43,568 nt of DNA, from the NCBI GenBank assembly GCA_016188575.1, contig JACPHN010000163.1, forward strand, positions 1-43,568, given 5' to 3'. Of this stretch, positions 1 through 8,022 are shown in pieces (position 1 is the stretch's first letter; each line of letters begins with the position of its first letter). Source of the stretch: Candidatus Schekmanbacteria bacterium (GTDB lineage: Bacteria; CSSED10-310; JACPHN01). A program made the translations under genes and the position numbers. The notes under the pieces are model-generated. The model did not search any database. It had not been told where the DNA came from and worked only from the letters and a program-made list of their open reading frames with translations.

Positions 1-252
1 ACCTCGCCGGTGGTTTCGATCTCGAGCGTCACCTCAAGGATGGCAGTGGCGCTGTCGGCGAGCGGCGCGGTGCGGGCGGCGTAAGCGCCCTCGGCGGCGT
101 CCCCCGCCTCGACTCCCCAGCCGCCTTCCGGGGCGAGGTGCCATGGCAGCGCCGTCGTGGTGCCGGTCTCGAACGAGTCACCTGCGGCGGCGGCCACGGT
201 CGCGACCGCGACTAACAAGAGAGAGAGAGAGAGAAGCGACGCGCTGCGTCAT
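1..252 (-). CDS. Secreted adhesin-like protein, 3' end beyond window, out of frame at a (CT)8 tract
   Basis: Read on the minus strand. A GGAGG Shine-Dalgarno at 263-259 sits 6 nt from ATG 252-250, giving MTQRVASLSLSL and then, through the repeat, a stop at 180-178 after about two dozen codons. In another frame, from 218 leftwards, the DNA reads LLVAVATVAAAAGDSFETG, a signal-peptide core and small-residue cleavage region, then a mature domain that stays open to the window edge. One extra CT unit (9 instead of 8) would join start codon and signal peptide exactly. The mature domain (SFETG, PW, GxW, EGAYAAR, alternating beta-strand pattern) resembles the domain after the Thr-Pro linker in the gene at 28889. 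I infer a secreted or surface beta-sandwich protein. A sequencing error or a pseudogene is the alternative. Confidence 0.6.
218..234. repeat. (AG)8 dinucleotide microsatellite; (CT)8 on the coding strand
   Basis: Eight perfect AG units plus a final A. On the minus strand it encodes the Ser-Leu alternation at the signal-peptide core. It is an isolated dinucleotide tract in otherwise GC-rich DNA, lying between start codon and mature protein, where a one-unit change alters the frame. Confidence 0.9.
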
Positions 253-418
253 CGGCATCCTCCGGTTCGCCTCACCACCCAGCATGCTGCGGGCGAACGC
301 GCGGCGCAAGCCGCCGACGGGAGCTGAATCTACCGCCTGTCCGACCGCGAGCTGGGCGGAAAGCGCATCACGAAGACGCCCCACCTCTGCGGCCCGGCTG
401 GGCTGGGCGTGACTGGCG

Positions 419-450
419 GCCGTTAAGACGTCTCGCGACGTCTTAACGGC
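419..450. promoter_or_regulatory. Perfect 14-bp inverted repeat with 4-nt loop
   Basis: The left arm GCCGTTAAGACGTC and the right arm GACGTCTTAACGGC are exact reverse complements around TCGC. No T tract follows, so a classic intrinsic terminator is unlikely. Its position midway between two divergent secreted-protein genes fits an operator for a dimeric regulator, or a strong hairpin insulating the two units. Confidence 0.6.
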
Positions 451-488
451 GTTGTCCCCCTGCAGACCCGCCCCCCACGCACTTCCCA

Positions 489-536
489 CGTATCTGCTCA
501 CTTCCTCCCCCCGCTTGCGAGGGCGAGGTGAGCAGC
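489..536 (-). repeat. REP-like palindromic repeat, copy 1
   Basis: On the minus strand this contains CTCACCTCGC, then CGCAAGCGGGGGGAGG, then GTGAGCAGATACG. The same order of blocks occurs at 14193-14243, including the GTGA(A/G)CAGATACG tail. The copies at 3178 and 36444 share the core. It forms a hairpin and sits between genes. Confidence 0.6.
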
Positions 537-691
537 CACCTCCTCCACACCCTTCTGCCGCCCCGGCGCCGCTCCTCTGCTCCGCCCGTCCCCTCGCCTC
601 CCTGGCCCGGCGATTGCAACCTCGCTCACTGTCCGCTTCGGGCCCCACGCCCGGGCGCAATAAACACCATTCGGACCAGGAGCAAAACATC

Positions 692-3172
692 GTGACTCAC
701 CGCGCACTCCCTGCTTCCTCGCCGCGTCGACCCGCCCGCGCCCACTCGCGAGGCCTCGCGCTTGTCGCCCTCGCCCTGCTCGCCGCCGCCAGCGTCCCGG
801 CCGCCGCCACGGCCGAAGTCGTCTGTATTCCGAACTTCCGCTACCCCGACATGCGCGCTGCCGTGGGCGATGCCGTCCAGTGGACGCCCGTTCCCCAGTG
901 CCTCGGTGATCCACGGCTCGTCGCCCGCAGCTTCAAGCTCCTGCCCACCGGCAACGGGCCCTACGCCAGCGACTATCGCCCCGAGCCGGGGCGCGGCCTG
1001 CAGCTCTCGCCCGCCACCGGCGCGCTCAACGGCACCATAACCCCCGCCACCCGCACCGCTGCGGACGAAGCCGAGGACGATCTGCCAGGCGAAATGGAAG
1101 AGGAGCTCTTTCTCCGTGTCCGCATGTGCTATGGCCCTACGGGCCTCGCCACCATCCTCAAGAGCCTCCAGTTCCCCTCCCGCTACTTGCTCAAAGGTGT
1201 CACCGTCCAGTATCGCCCCTATTCCGCTGACTTGGTGACTCTCCCCGCAACGGCAGTTACCACTGCAAAAGACGTCGTGTACAAGTTTTCCGGGCACGCC
1301 GTCGCGGGCGAGCTCGAGGGGCTCACGCTCTCCGCGGTCCTGCAGACCGAGATTCTGCTCATCAACGGCATTCCCTACACCCGCGCAGCGGAATCGGCCT
1401 CCGCAGTCGCCGAGCCGGTCGAGTCCTTGCGGAGCTGCCGCGACGAGCCGGTGCCGCCCGGCTTCACTCCCCGCGAATGGTCGCAAATGTGCACCTACAT
1501 GGTCCAGCGCGACGTTGCCGCCTGCAACTCCGCCAGCGACGCCGACCGCTGCGTCGACGATGCCGCCCACCGCAATGCGGAGCGCCCTTGGGCTTGCGCG
1601 CCAGGACAACAGGCCTTCGACGGCGCCGTGCGGATCTCGATCGTGGACGAGGCGCCGCTGCGCGTAGCCGAGCCTTACAGCACCGATACGTGGCTGAATG
1701 GCGTCCTGGAGAACCGCCCGGTGACGATTGAAGGCGGCACGGGTCCCGGCACCTACACGTATCGCGTCGAACGCGGCAGCCTTCCCGCCTCCGTTCAGCT
1801 CGACGCCCGCACCGGCACGCTCTCGGGCCGACTGGACGCCAACACCCGCTCCTTCAACGTGACGATCGCCGTTTCCGACCGCGAGAATCGCCGCCTGCTG
1901 CTGCGCGCCTCCGGGCGTCTCGACGGCACCGACGTCATCTTCCGCGCTTGCGACCGACCCGACTTCTCTCGCCCGTGCCTGACCATCTCCGCGCCGCCCG
2001 CGCACGGCCACATGCAGGAAATCAGCCAGATCCGAGACCTCACCGCCATCTACTGGTCGGAGTCCAACGGCCCCATGCCGGCCGACCAGGCAGTCCCCAA
2101 TGACCGCATCAGCTCGCTCTGGGTAGCGCCCGGTTACGAGGCGACGGTCTTTCATCACATCCGCTTCGGCGGCGGCTATACCACTTTCCGCGGCGGCCCC
2201 CGCGACCTGACCGGCAACGCCTTCCACCACACCATTTCCTCGATCGACGTCAGGCCCATCGTCCCGGCACGGCTACGCGGTCTCCGCTACGACGGCGCGA
2301 GCCCCGACCACTCCGAACGGCACTGGGCGCAAGGCGTTCAAGGCATCGCCCATGACGAGCGGAGCTGGTACATGACCTCAGTGGAGCCGAACGGCGACTC
2401 GCCTTTGCCCTACGTCTTCAAGTTTGCGGGCAACTCCATTGGTGACTGGCAGCGCCGGATCGAAATCCCATCTTACTGGGACAACTACTATGCCCCCATC
2501 TGCGACCACGTCGGCGATCCCGACTTTGCCGACGGGTTGCTGCTCGTTCCCGCGGACGGCTGCTCCGTCGACGGCGACGACCGGCCGCGCATCTTCGCCT
2601 ACGACAGTGACCTGCGCTACCAGGGCGCGATCATTCTCGACGGCGTCGACAGTGCGCCGCTGATCGCCGTGGACCCGCATACCGGTTACTTCCTGGTGAA
2701 GAAGACCAACACGACCTTCGGGGTCTTCGAGGGGCCGGTGTCCCGCAAGCTTCACGGAGTCGCCTGGGTGGCGTACGATCTTCAGCTCGCCGTGCCTGCC
2801 GGGCAAAACACCTACGGCTGGATTCAGGGAGCCGAGTTTTCGCCGAGCGGCAAGCTCTACATGATCGCAGAAAACCTGCGGCGCACGGACGGCGGCGACG
2901 ATTTCGAGTTCTTCGGCGTCGGGCCTGGCATCTTTATCTTCAACCTGCACGGCAACCGCGCGGTGCTGGAATCGCGGATCAATATCAATCGCTACGATCC
3001 CGAGTGGGACGGCACGTCGTATCGGTTCGCAGAGCTCGAAGGGCTCACGATCTGGGATCGGCCCGACGCGCCCTACCGCGGGCAGATCCACTATCTGGCG
3101 CTGGAAAACGAGCCAGGAGATGACGACGGCACGCTACACCACGTGACGCTGGATCTGCGCGGGAGCCTGTAG
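692..3172 (+). CDS. Secreted Ig-like / crystallin-like / beta-propeller protein
   Basis: An 826-residue protein starting at GTG 692. An AGGAG motif at 678-682 and an immediate signal peptide (basic residues, LALVALALLAAA, cleavage near ATAEV) decide this start; the longer in-frame extension upstream has no ribosome site. Two putative Ig-like (He_PIG-type) modules are seen, with hallmarks LSPATGALNGT and DARTGTLSGRL. A following stretch (ISSLWVAPGYEATVF, then SSIDV about 35 residues on) resembles a beta/gamma-crystallin unit. The last 300 or so residues (GVQGIAHD, FKFAG, LDGVDSAP, GIFIFNLHG) look like a beta-propeller. Paired cysteines suit an extracytoplasmic location. The role is unknown; binding of surface glycans or calcium is only a guess from the folds. 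Confidence 0.8.
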   Translation: MTHRALPASSPRRPARAHSRGLALVALALLAAASVPAAATAEVVCIPNFRYPDMRAAVGDAVQWTPVPQCLGDPRLVARSFKLLPTGNGPYASDYRPEPGRGLQLSPATGALNGTITPATRTAADEAEDDLPGEMEEELFLRVRMCYGPTGLATILKSLQFPSRYLLKGVTVQYRPYSADLVTLPATAVTTAKDVVYKFSGHAVAGELEGLTLSAVLQTEILLINGIPYTRAAESASAVAEPVESLRSCRDEPVPPGFTPREWSQMCTYMVQRDVAACNSASDADRCVDDAAHRNAERPWACAPGQQAFDGAVRISIVDEAPLRVAEPYSTDTWLNGVLENRPVTIEGGTGPGTYTYRVERGSLPASVQLDARTGTLSGRLDANTRSFNVTIAVSDRENRRLLLRASGRLDGTDVIFRACDRPDFSRPCLTISAPPAHGHMQEISQIRDLTAIYWSESNGPMPADQAVPNDRISSLWVAPGYEATVFHHIRFGGGYTTFRGGPRDLTGNAFHHTISSIDVRPIVPARLRGLRYDGASPDHSERHWAQGVQGIAHDERSWYMTSVEPNGDSPLPYVFKFAGNSIGDWQRRIEIPSYWDNYYAPICDHVGDPDFADGLLLVPADGCSVDGDDRPRIFAYDSDLRYQGAIILDGVDSAPLIAVDPHTGYFLVKKTNTTFGVFEGPVSRKLHGVAWVAYDLQLAVPAGQNTYGWIQGAEFSPSGKLYMIAENLRRTDGGDDFEFFGVGPGIFIFNLHGNRAVLESRININRYDPEWDGTSYRFAELEGLTIWDRPDAPYRGQIHYLALENEPGDDDGTLHHVTLDLRGSL

Positions 3173-3177
3173 GCGAG

Positions 3178-3226
3178 GCCCCCCACCCTGAACCCTCCCT
3201 CCACAAGCGGGGGGAGGGACGCAGGA
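3178..3226 (+). repeat. REP-like palindromic repeat, copy 2
   Basis: It contains CCCCCCAC, then CCCTCC, then ACAAGCGGGGGGAGGG, the block order also found at 14193-14243. It lies just after the stop codon of the gene at 692 and may act as a transcript-end hairpin. Confidence 0.6.
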
Positions 3227-3280
3227 TGGCACGGTCACGCCGACGTCGAAGAGGCGATGGACTTAGGAGCCCGCGCGGCC

Positions 3281-3309
3281 TTGACAATTTCCGGAGTACA
3301 GCGTAAAGA
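3281..3309 (+). promoter_or_regulatory. Sigma-70-type promoter of the hydrogenase operon
   Basis: TTGACA at 3281-3286, a 17-nt spacer, and TAAAGA at 3304-3309. The -35 is perfect and the spacing ideal. Transcription would begin near 3316, leaving about 50 nt of leader before the TTG start at 3366. Confidence 0.65.
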
Positions 3310-3336
3310 CAAGTGCGTGGCGCTGCGATGGTCCAG

Positions 3337-3357
3337 CCTCCCACACTCCCGAGGAGG
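3337..3357 (+). promoter_or_regulatory. Leader hairpin that can cover the ribosome binding site
   Basis: CCTCCC at 3337-3342 can pair with the GAGGAGG Shine-Dalgarno at 3351-3357, 8 nt before the TTG start of the small subunit. In the folded form the ribosome site would be hidden. This pairing is visible in sequence; any regulatory role is inference. Confidence 0.4.
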
Positions 3358-3365
3358 GGGTTCGC

Positions 3366-4325
3366 TTGAATACGTCAGGCTCTGTAGGGTCTCTTTCTCT
3401 GTACTGGACCCAGCTCGGCGGATGCGGCGGGGACACGATGGCCTTTCTCAGCGCCGAGTCCCCCGACCTTCCCGAGCTGTTAGATGCGCTCGATATCGAG
3501 CTGCTCTGGCACCCCTCGCTGTCGGCGCTGCCGCCGCGGGCGCACGCGGGGCTGGTGGAACGGATCAAGAACGGCGAGCAACGTCTGGACATCCTCGTCG
3601 TGGAAGGTGCGGTCATCCGTGGGCCCGCGGGCACGGGAATGTATCACGCTGCGGAGGACAACCCGCGGAAAAACACCCTGGTCGCCCTCGCCCGCAAGGC
3701 CAACATCGTGGTTGCCTTGGGCACTTGCGCCTGCTTCGGAGGAATCGGGGTGGACACCGAGATCCAGAGCACGGGGCTGCAGTATCAGGGCAGGAAGAGG
3801 GGCGGGATTCTCGGGGAGCAGTTCCTCTCGGGCAAGGGGTTGCCGGTCATCAACCTGGCAGGCTGCCCGTGCCACCACGACGTCATCGCGAGCGCCCTGT
3901 ACTCGCTCGCCACGGGGCAGCCGCTGGAGCTCGACGAGTACCAACGGCCGCTCGAATGGTATGGGCTCCTGGTCCATCAGGGGTGCACGCGCAACGAGTA
4001 CCACGAATATCGCGTCGAGGAAGAGGATTTTGGCGAAGTCGGCTGCATGTTCTTTCACCTGGGCTGTCATGGACCGCTCGTCCCCGGGCCGTGCAACAAG
4101 CTGCTGTGGAGCCGGCGTTCGTCGAAGACCCGCGTCGGAGCGCCTTGCCTGGGCTGCACCGACCCGGATTTTCCGCCAAAGTACGCCTTTTTCGAGACGC
4201 GAAACACGGCCGGGATTCCGACGGTGCTGCCGTGGGGGATGAACCGCGCTCACTACCTGGCGTACAAGGGTATGGCGGCCGCTGCGGCCCCGGAGCGCCT
4301 CAAGAAGCGCCTCACCCGCATCTAG
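3366..4325 (+). CDS. hupS: [NiFe] hydrogenase small subunit (group 2-like, cytoplasmic)
   Basis: A 319-residue iron-sulfur subunit carrying electrons from the NiFe site. The start is TTG, supported by GAGGAGG 8 nt upstream. There is no Tat signal: the proximal-cluster motif LGGCGGDT (Cys20) begins almost at once, followed by the group-2-like phrase LLWHPSLS. Further cluster ligands are visible in GTCACFGG, AGCPCHHD, VHQGCTR, GCMFFHLGCHGP, CNKLLW and GAPCLGCTDPDFPP, so three Fe-S clusters are likely. The single first Cys (no CxxC) and missing signal peptide match group 2 uptake or sensory hydrogenases rather than membrane-bound group 1. The large subunit follows after 18 nt. The name hupS is provisional because the subgroup is not resolved. 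Confidence 0.92.
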   Translation: MNTSGSVGSLSLYWTQLGGCGGDTMAFLSAESPDLPELLDALDIELLWHPSLSALPPRAHAGLVERIKNGEQRLDILVVEGAVIRGPAGTGMYHAAEDNPRKNTLVALARKANIVVALGTCACFGGIGVDTEIQSTGLQYQGRKRGGILGEQFLSGKGLPVINLAGCPCHHDVIASALYSLATGQPLELDEYQRPLEWYGLLVHQGCTRNEYHEYRVEEEDFGEVGCMFFHLGCHGPLVPGPCNKLLWSRRSSKTRVGAPCLGCTDPDFPPKYAFFETRNTAGIPTVLPWGMNRAHYLAYKGMAAAAAPERLKKRLTRI

Positions 4326-4343
4326 GGCGAGGGGAGAGCGAGC

Positions 4344-5876
4344 ATGGGCACCCTTAACGTCAAGATACCCGTAAACCGCGTCGAGGGGGACCTCGAGATT
4401 CGGCTGGAGATCAGCAACGGCGTCGTCACCAACGCCTGGAGCATCGGGACGATGTTTCGGGGCTTCGAACGGCTGCTCGTGGGCCGCGCTGCCAGAGACG
4501 CTATCGTGATCACACCGCGGATCTGCGGGCTGTGCTCCACGGCGCACCAGGCCGCCGCCGTGCGCGCGCTGGAGGCCGCCTGCGCCCTCGTCCCACCGGA
4601 CAACGCGATCCGGCTGCGCAACATCGCGCTGATGACCGAGCTGATCCAGAGCGACATCCGGCAGGCGATCCTGATGTTCGCCGTGGACTTCACCAATCCT
4701 TCGCATCGGCGGCTCGACGGCTACGACGAGGCGATCCGCCGCTATCTGCCGCTGCGCGGCAGCGCCGCGATCGAGACTCTCCAGCACACCAGACACCTGA
4801 TCGAGATTGCCGCGATGGTTGCGGGACAGTGGCCGCACTCGACCTTCATGGTCCCTGGAGGCGTCGTGAGCCAGCCCGGTGTGACCACCATGATCCAGTG
4901 CCGGGAGGTCCTTCGGAGCTTCCAGGCCTGGTACGAGCAGCAGATGCTCGGTTGCTCGCTGTCGCGTTTTGCCGCGATCGCCAGCAGCGCGGATCTCGAT
5001 GCCTGGCTAGGGGAAAAGGAAGCGCATCGGCGGAGCCACGTCGGTTTCTTCCTGCAATTCGGGCGGGCGGCCGGCATCGACCGGCTCGGGCGCGGGTATC
5101 CGCACTTCCTGTCGTTCGGGTCGCTGGAGCTACCGGCGGACACCCGGGTCGTGGGCACGGGCGGGAAGCTGGTCCCGAGCGGCTTTGTAAGGGCCACGGA
5201 GGCGTCACCGCTCGACACCGCCAAGGTTACCGAGCACGTCGCGCATTCGTGGTTCGAAGACTACACGGGAGGAAAACACCCGGCCGAGGGCGAGACGAAT
5301 CCGACGGCAATCGGCGACGAAGGGCCGAAGTACTCGTGGTGTAAGGCGCCCCGCTACGACGGCCTGCCCGCCGAAACGGGGCCGCTGGCGGAGCGGCTCG
5401 TCGCCCGCGACCCGCTGTTTTGCGATCTCGTCCAGCAGCAGGGGGCGAGCGCGCTCGTGCGCGAGCTCGCGCGCCTGGTTCGTCCGGCGACGCTGCTGCC
5501 GGCGATGGCCGATTGGATTGAGGAATCCTGTGGGTCCACGGCGGACGACTTTTACGTGTCGCCTGGCGCCATTGCGAACGGTGAGGGCGCAGGTCTGCTC
5601 GAGGCCGCGCGCGGTGCTCTCGGTCATTGGGTGCGACTGCGAGACGGCCGTATCGACCACTATCAGATCATCACGCCCACGGCCTGGCACGCATCGCCTC
5701 GCGACGCGAACGGTGCTCCGGGGCCCTGGGAGCAGGCCTTGCTCGGAACCCCGATCGCCGATCCCGAGGAGCCGGTAGCAGCCGGGTACGTCCTACGGTC
5801 CTTCGACCCGTGCCTGGTCTGCAGTGTGCACACTCTCGAGCGCGGGCGGCACCTCGCCCGCGTGCGGCTCGGATAG
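4344..5876 (+). CDS. hupL: [NiFe] hydrogenase large subunit
   Basis: A 510-residue catalytic subunit that splits or forms H2. Both nickel-binding motifs are intact: RICGLCSTAH (Cys61 and Cys64, His68) and DPCLVCSVH (Cys490, Cys493, His496). Fourteen residues follow the last His, the usual C-terminal extension cut off by a maturation protease after nickel insertion; the protease gene is next door. HupUV/HoxBC-type H2 sensors normally lack this tail, so the enzyme is processed like an uptake hydrogenase even though a signalling gene shares its operon. A GGGGAG ribosome site lies 8 nt upstream. The name is provisional, as for the small subunit. Confidence 0.95.
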   Translation: MGTLNVKIPVNRVEGDLEIRLEISNGVVTNAWSIGTMFRGFERLLVGRAARDAIVITPRICGLCSTAHQAAAVRALEAACALVPPDNAIRLRNIALMTELIQSDIRQAILMFAVDFTNPSHRRLDGYDEAIRRYLPLRGSAAIETLQHTRHLIEIAAMVAGQWPHSTFMVPGGVVSQPGVTTMIQCREVLRSFQAWYEQQMLGCSLSRFAAIASSADLDAWLGEKEAHRRSHVGFFLQFGRAAGIDRLGRGYPHFLSFGSLELPADTRVVGTGGKLVPSGFVRATEASPLDTAKVTEHVAHSWFEDYTGGKHPAEGETNPTAIGDEGPKYSWCKAPRYDGLPAETGPLAERLVARDPLFCDLVQQQGASALVRELARLVRPATLLPAMADWIEESCGSTADDFYVSPGAIANGEGAGLLEAARGALGHWVRLRDGRIDHYQIITPTAWHASPRDANGAPGPWEQALLGTPIADPEEPVAAGYVLRSFDPCLVCSVHTLERGRHLARVRLG

Positions 5877-5890
5877 AGGATACCGCCGCC

Positions 5891-6328
5891 GTGAGCAGGA
5901 TCATCTGCGTAGGAAACCGGTTCGTGCCCGGCGACGACCTCGGCTCGCGGGTGTTTGACGCACTCGCACGGCTCGTGCTTCCCCCCGGCGTCGACGTGGT
6001 CGACGGGGGGCTCGGCGGGCTCGATCTCGCCCGGCTCGCCGAAGGGCAGGACCGGCTGGTGTTCGTGGACGCGATCCGTGGTTTCGGCTCCCCTGGCGAG
6101 GTGCGGATCCTGACGCCGGAAGAGGCGGGCGCTCTCGAGGCTCCGCCCTACGGCCACGCTTCCGGCCTCGCTTACCTGCTTTCGGCGCTCCCCGTGCTGT
6201 TTCCGGGGACAACGCGGCAAGCGGTGTACGTCGCCGGCGCCGAGCCGCCGGTCAGCGATCGCACCTTCGACGACCTGCTCCGGTCCTGTGTGGCGGTCGC
6301 CGCCGCTGGCCGCGGGGGCATGCCGTGA
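5891..6328 (+). CDS. Hydrogenase maturation protease (HyaD/HupD family)
   Basis: A 145-residue nickel-dependent endopeptidase, inferred to remove the C-terminal tail of the large subunit encoded just upstream. The N-terminal GNRFVPGDDLGSRVF fits the family pattern GN..x..DDG.G, with an Asp that can ligate nickel. A second acidic residue in FVDAIRGFG and a late His in YGHASGLAYLL match the other expected ligand regions. The GTG start at 5891 begins the conserved fold directly; the longer upstream frame overlaps the large subunit and was rejected. The stop overlaps the cyclase start by 4 nt (ATGA), implying translational coupling. Confidence 0.88.
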   Translation: MSRIICVGNRFVPGDDLGSRVFDALARLVLPPGVDVVDGGLGGLDLARLAEGQDRLVFVDAIRGFGSPGEVRILTPEEAGALEAPPYGHASGLAYLLSALPVLFPGTTRQAVYVAGAEPPVSDRTFDDLLRSCVAVAAAGRGGMP

Positions 6329-7587
6329 CCAGAGGATTGGACGAGCTCATCGCGGAGAACGCGGCATTCCGGCGCGAGATCGAGATCGCGCGCGAGGCTC
6401 AGGCGATCACGGCCGAGCTGGTCGTCGCGCAGTTCGTCACGGTCGAGAACATCCTGCGGCAGCTCGAGGTGGCGAAGGCCAAAGCCGAGGAGGCACAGCG
6501 CGCCACCGAGCTGAGGAATCGGTTTATTCGACTGGTGTTCGGGCGCTACCTGTCCGATGAGGTCGTGGAGAGCCTGCTCGAGTCGCCGACCGGGCTGCAC
6601 CTGGGAGGAGAGAAGCGCAAGGTCTCGGTCATGATGACGGACTTGCGCGGCTTCACCGCGATCTGCGAGCGGCTTCCGGCGGAGAGCGTCGTTGCGATGC
6701 TGAACACCTACCTCGAGTCGATGACCGACGTGATCCTGCGGCATGGTGGCACGATCGACGAATTCATCGGGGACGCGATCCTCGTGATTTTCGGCGCTCC
6801 GATTCCACGCGAGGACGACGCTCTGCGCGCCGTGACCTGCGCGATCGACATGCAGCTCGCGATGCACGGCATCAACCAGTGCTTTCGCGAGGCCGGCTAC
6901 CCCCAGGTGGAGATGGGGATCGGCATCAACACCGGCGACGTCGTCGTCGGGAACATCGGCTCCACCCGCCGGGCGAAATACGGCATTGTCGGCCACAACG
7001 TCAACCTCACCTCCCGAATCGAATCCTATGCGGTGGGCGCTCAGGTGTTGATTTCCGAGAGCACGTTGCGCGACTGCCGGGGTCTGCTCGAGATCCGACG
7101 AGCGCTCGAGGTCATGCCCAAGGGCGTCGAGGCGCCGGTGACCATCTTCGAGGTCGGCGGGGTCGGTGGAGACTACGGCTGCTGTCTCCCGCGGGCAGCG
7201 GCGGCAAGCTTCGCGGAGCTGCCCACCCCGCTGCCCGCCAAGCTCGCGATCATCGAGAACAAGCATGCCAAGTCGGAAATGGACGACGGCGCGATCGTCG
7301 CTCTCGCCGAGAACACGGCGCGGCCCGTGTGCGCCGCCGAGCTGCCGCTCTATGCAAACGTCAAGCTGCGCATTTTCGACGAGGCCGGCGGCGTTCTGTG
7401 CTCGGAGGTCTACGCGAAGGTGACCGGAGCGGGAAATGGCGAGCTCGTGCTCCATTTCACCTCGCTGCCGGCCGAGGGAGGGGCGCTGCTGCGATCCCGT
7501 CTCCGTGAGGCTCGCAGTGGGCAGCGTTCGACCCGGGAAAGCGGAGCTGATGGGCCCACCGGCCGGCTCTCGGCGACAACCCCCTGA
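6325..7587 (+). CDS. Class III adenylate/guanylate cyclase
   Basis: A 420-residue soluble protein. Residues 1-65 are a predicted coiled coil (LDELIAENAAFRREIEIARE). The cyclase core spans about 95-270 with both metal aspartates, TDLRGFT (Asp106) and FIGDAILV (Asp150), and the transition-state pair NLTSR (Asn227, Arg231). The usual purine-selecting Lys and Asp positions appear to hold Glu146 (DEFIGD) and His224 (VGHNVN), so cAMP versus cGMP cannot be assigned. Residues 285-400 form a C-terminal beta-rich module ending LYANVKLRIF, YAKV and HFTSLP, possibly PilZ-like. There is no transmembrane segment. Its start overlaps the protease stop, placing it inside the hydrogenase operon and suggesting a link between hydrogen turnover and a cyclic-nucleotide signal. 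Confidence 0.88.
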   Translation: MTRGLDELIAENAAFRREIEIAREAQAITAELVVAQFVTVENILRQLEVAKAKAEEAQRATELRNRFIRLVFGRYLSDEVVESLLESPTGLHLGGEKRKVSVMMTDLRGFTAICERLPAESVVAMLNTYLESMTDVILRHGGTIDEFIGDAILVIFGAPIPREDDALRAVTCAIDMQLAMHGINQCFREAGYPQVEMGIGINTGDVVVGNIGSTRRAKYGIVGHNVNLTSRIESYAVGAQVLISESTLRDCRGLLEIRRALEVMPKGVEAPVTIFEVGGVGGDYGCCLPRAAAASFAELPTPLPAKLAIIENKHAKSEMDDGAIVALAENTARPVCAAELPLYANVKLRIFDEAGGVLCSEVYAKVTGAGNGELVLHFTSLPAEGGALLRSRLREARSGQRSTRESGADGPTGRLSATTP

Positions 7588-7674
7588 TGGCTATGCGGCT
7601 TCCGGCGGGATGCGCGCAGGGAAAAGTCGTGGACCCGGCTTCCTTTCGCGGCCGGCGCTGGCCTGCAATTTGAG

Positions 7675-8022
7675 ATGCACGAGTACTCGATCGTTCAGGC
7701 GCTGATCCGGCGCGCCGAGGAAACGGCCCGTGCCCACGCCGCCCGCCGGGTCGAGGGGCTGCGCGTGCGGATCGGAACGCTCGCGGGAGTCGAGCCCGTT
7801 CTGCTGCTCGCTGCCTTCGAGGTATGTCGTGAAGGTACTCTGTTGGGCGACGCCGAGCTGTCGATCGAGAGCGTCGAGGCGCAGTGGGCGTGCAGATGCT
7901 GCGGCTGCGGCATCGCCGCCGGCGGCGCGCTCCGGTGCGAAGCCTGCGGGGGCCCGGGGCAGCTCGTCGCGGGATCGGAGATCGAGCTGGACAGCATCGC
8001 GCTGGAGGTTGACGATGTGTGA
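7675..8022 (+). CDS. hypA: Hydrogenase nickel incorporation protein HypA
   Basis: A 115-residue nickel metallochaperone that passes Ni(II) with HypB to the hydrogenase large-subunit precursor. The N-terminus MHEYSIVQAL carries the family's nickel-binding His2. The C-terminal half has a structural zinc site made of two Cys pairs (CRCCGC, then CEACGG). Length is normal. No strong Shine-Dalgarno is visible before the ATG; 87 nt separate it from the cyclase stop. Its last 8 nt overlap the start of hypB. Confidence 0.95.
   Translation: MHEYSIVQALIRRAEETARAHAARRVEGLRVRIGTLAGVEPVLLLAAFEVCREGTLLGDAELSIESVEAQWACRCCGCGIAAGGALRCEACGGPGQLVAGSEIELDSIALEVDDV

Larger units (their letters stand above)
253..691. 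other. Divergent intergenic region
   Basis: It separates the minus-strand gene starting at 252 from the plus-strand gene starting at 692. It holds the 14-bp perfect palindrome at 419-450 and a REP-like repeat at 489-536. Open frames crossing it on both strands lack a ribosome site or recognisable product and were not taken as genes. I could not identify convincing -35/-10 boxes here. Confidence 0.6.

Noticed and set aside
178-690. A 170-codon minus-strand frame starting in the intergenic region
   Set aside because: Its upstream part crosses repeats and has no ribosome site. Only the last two dozen codons, from ATG 252, belong to the gene described at the left edge.
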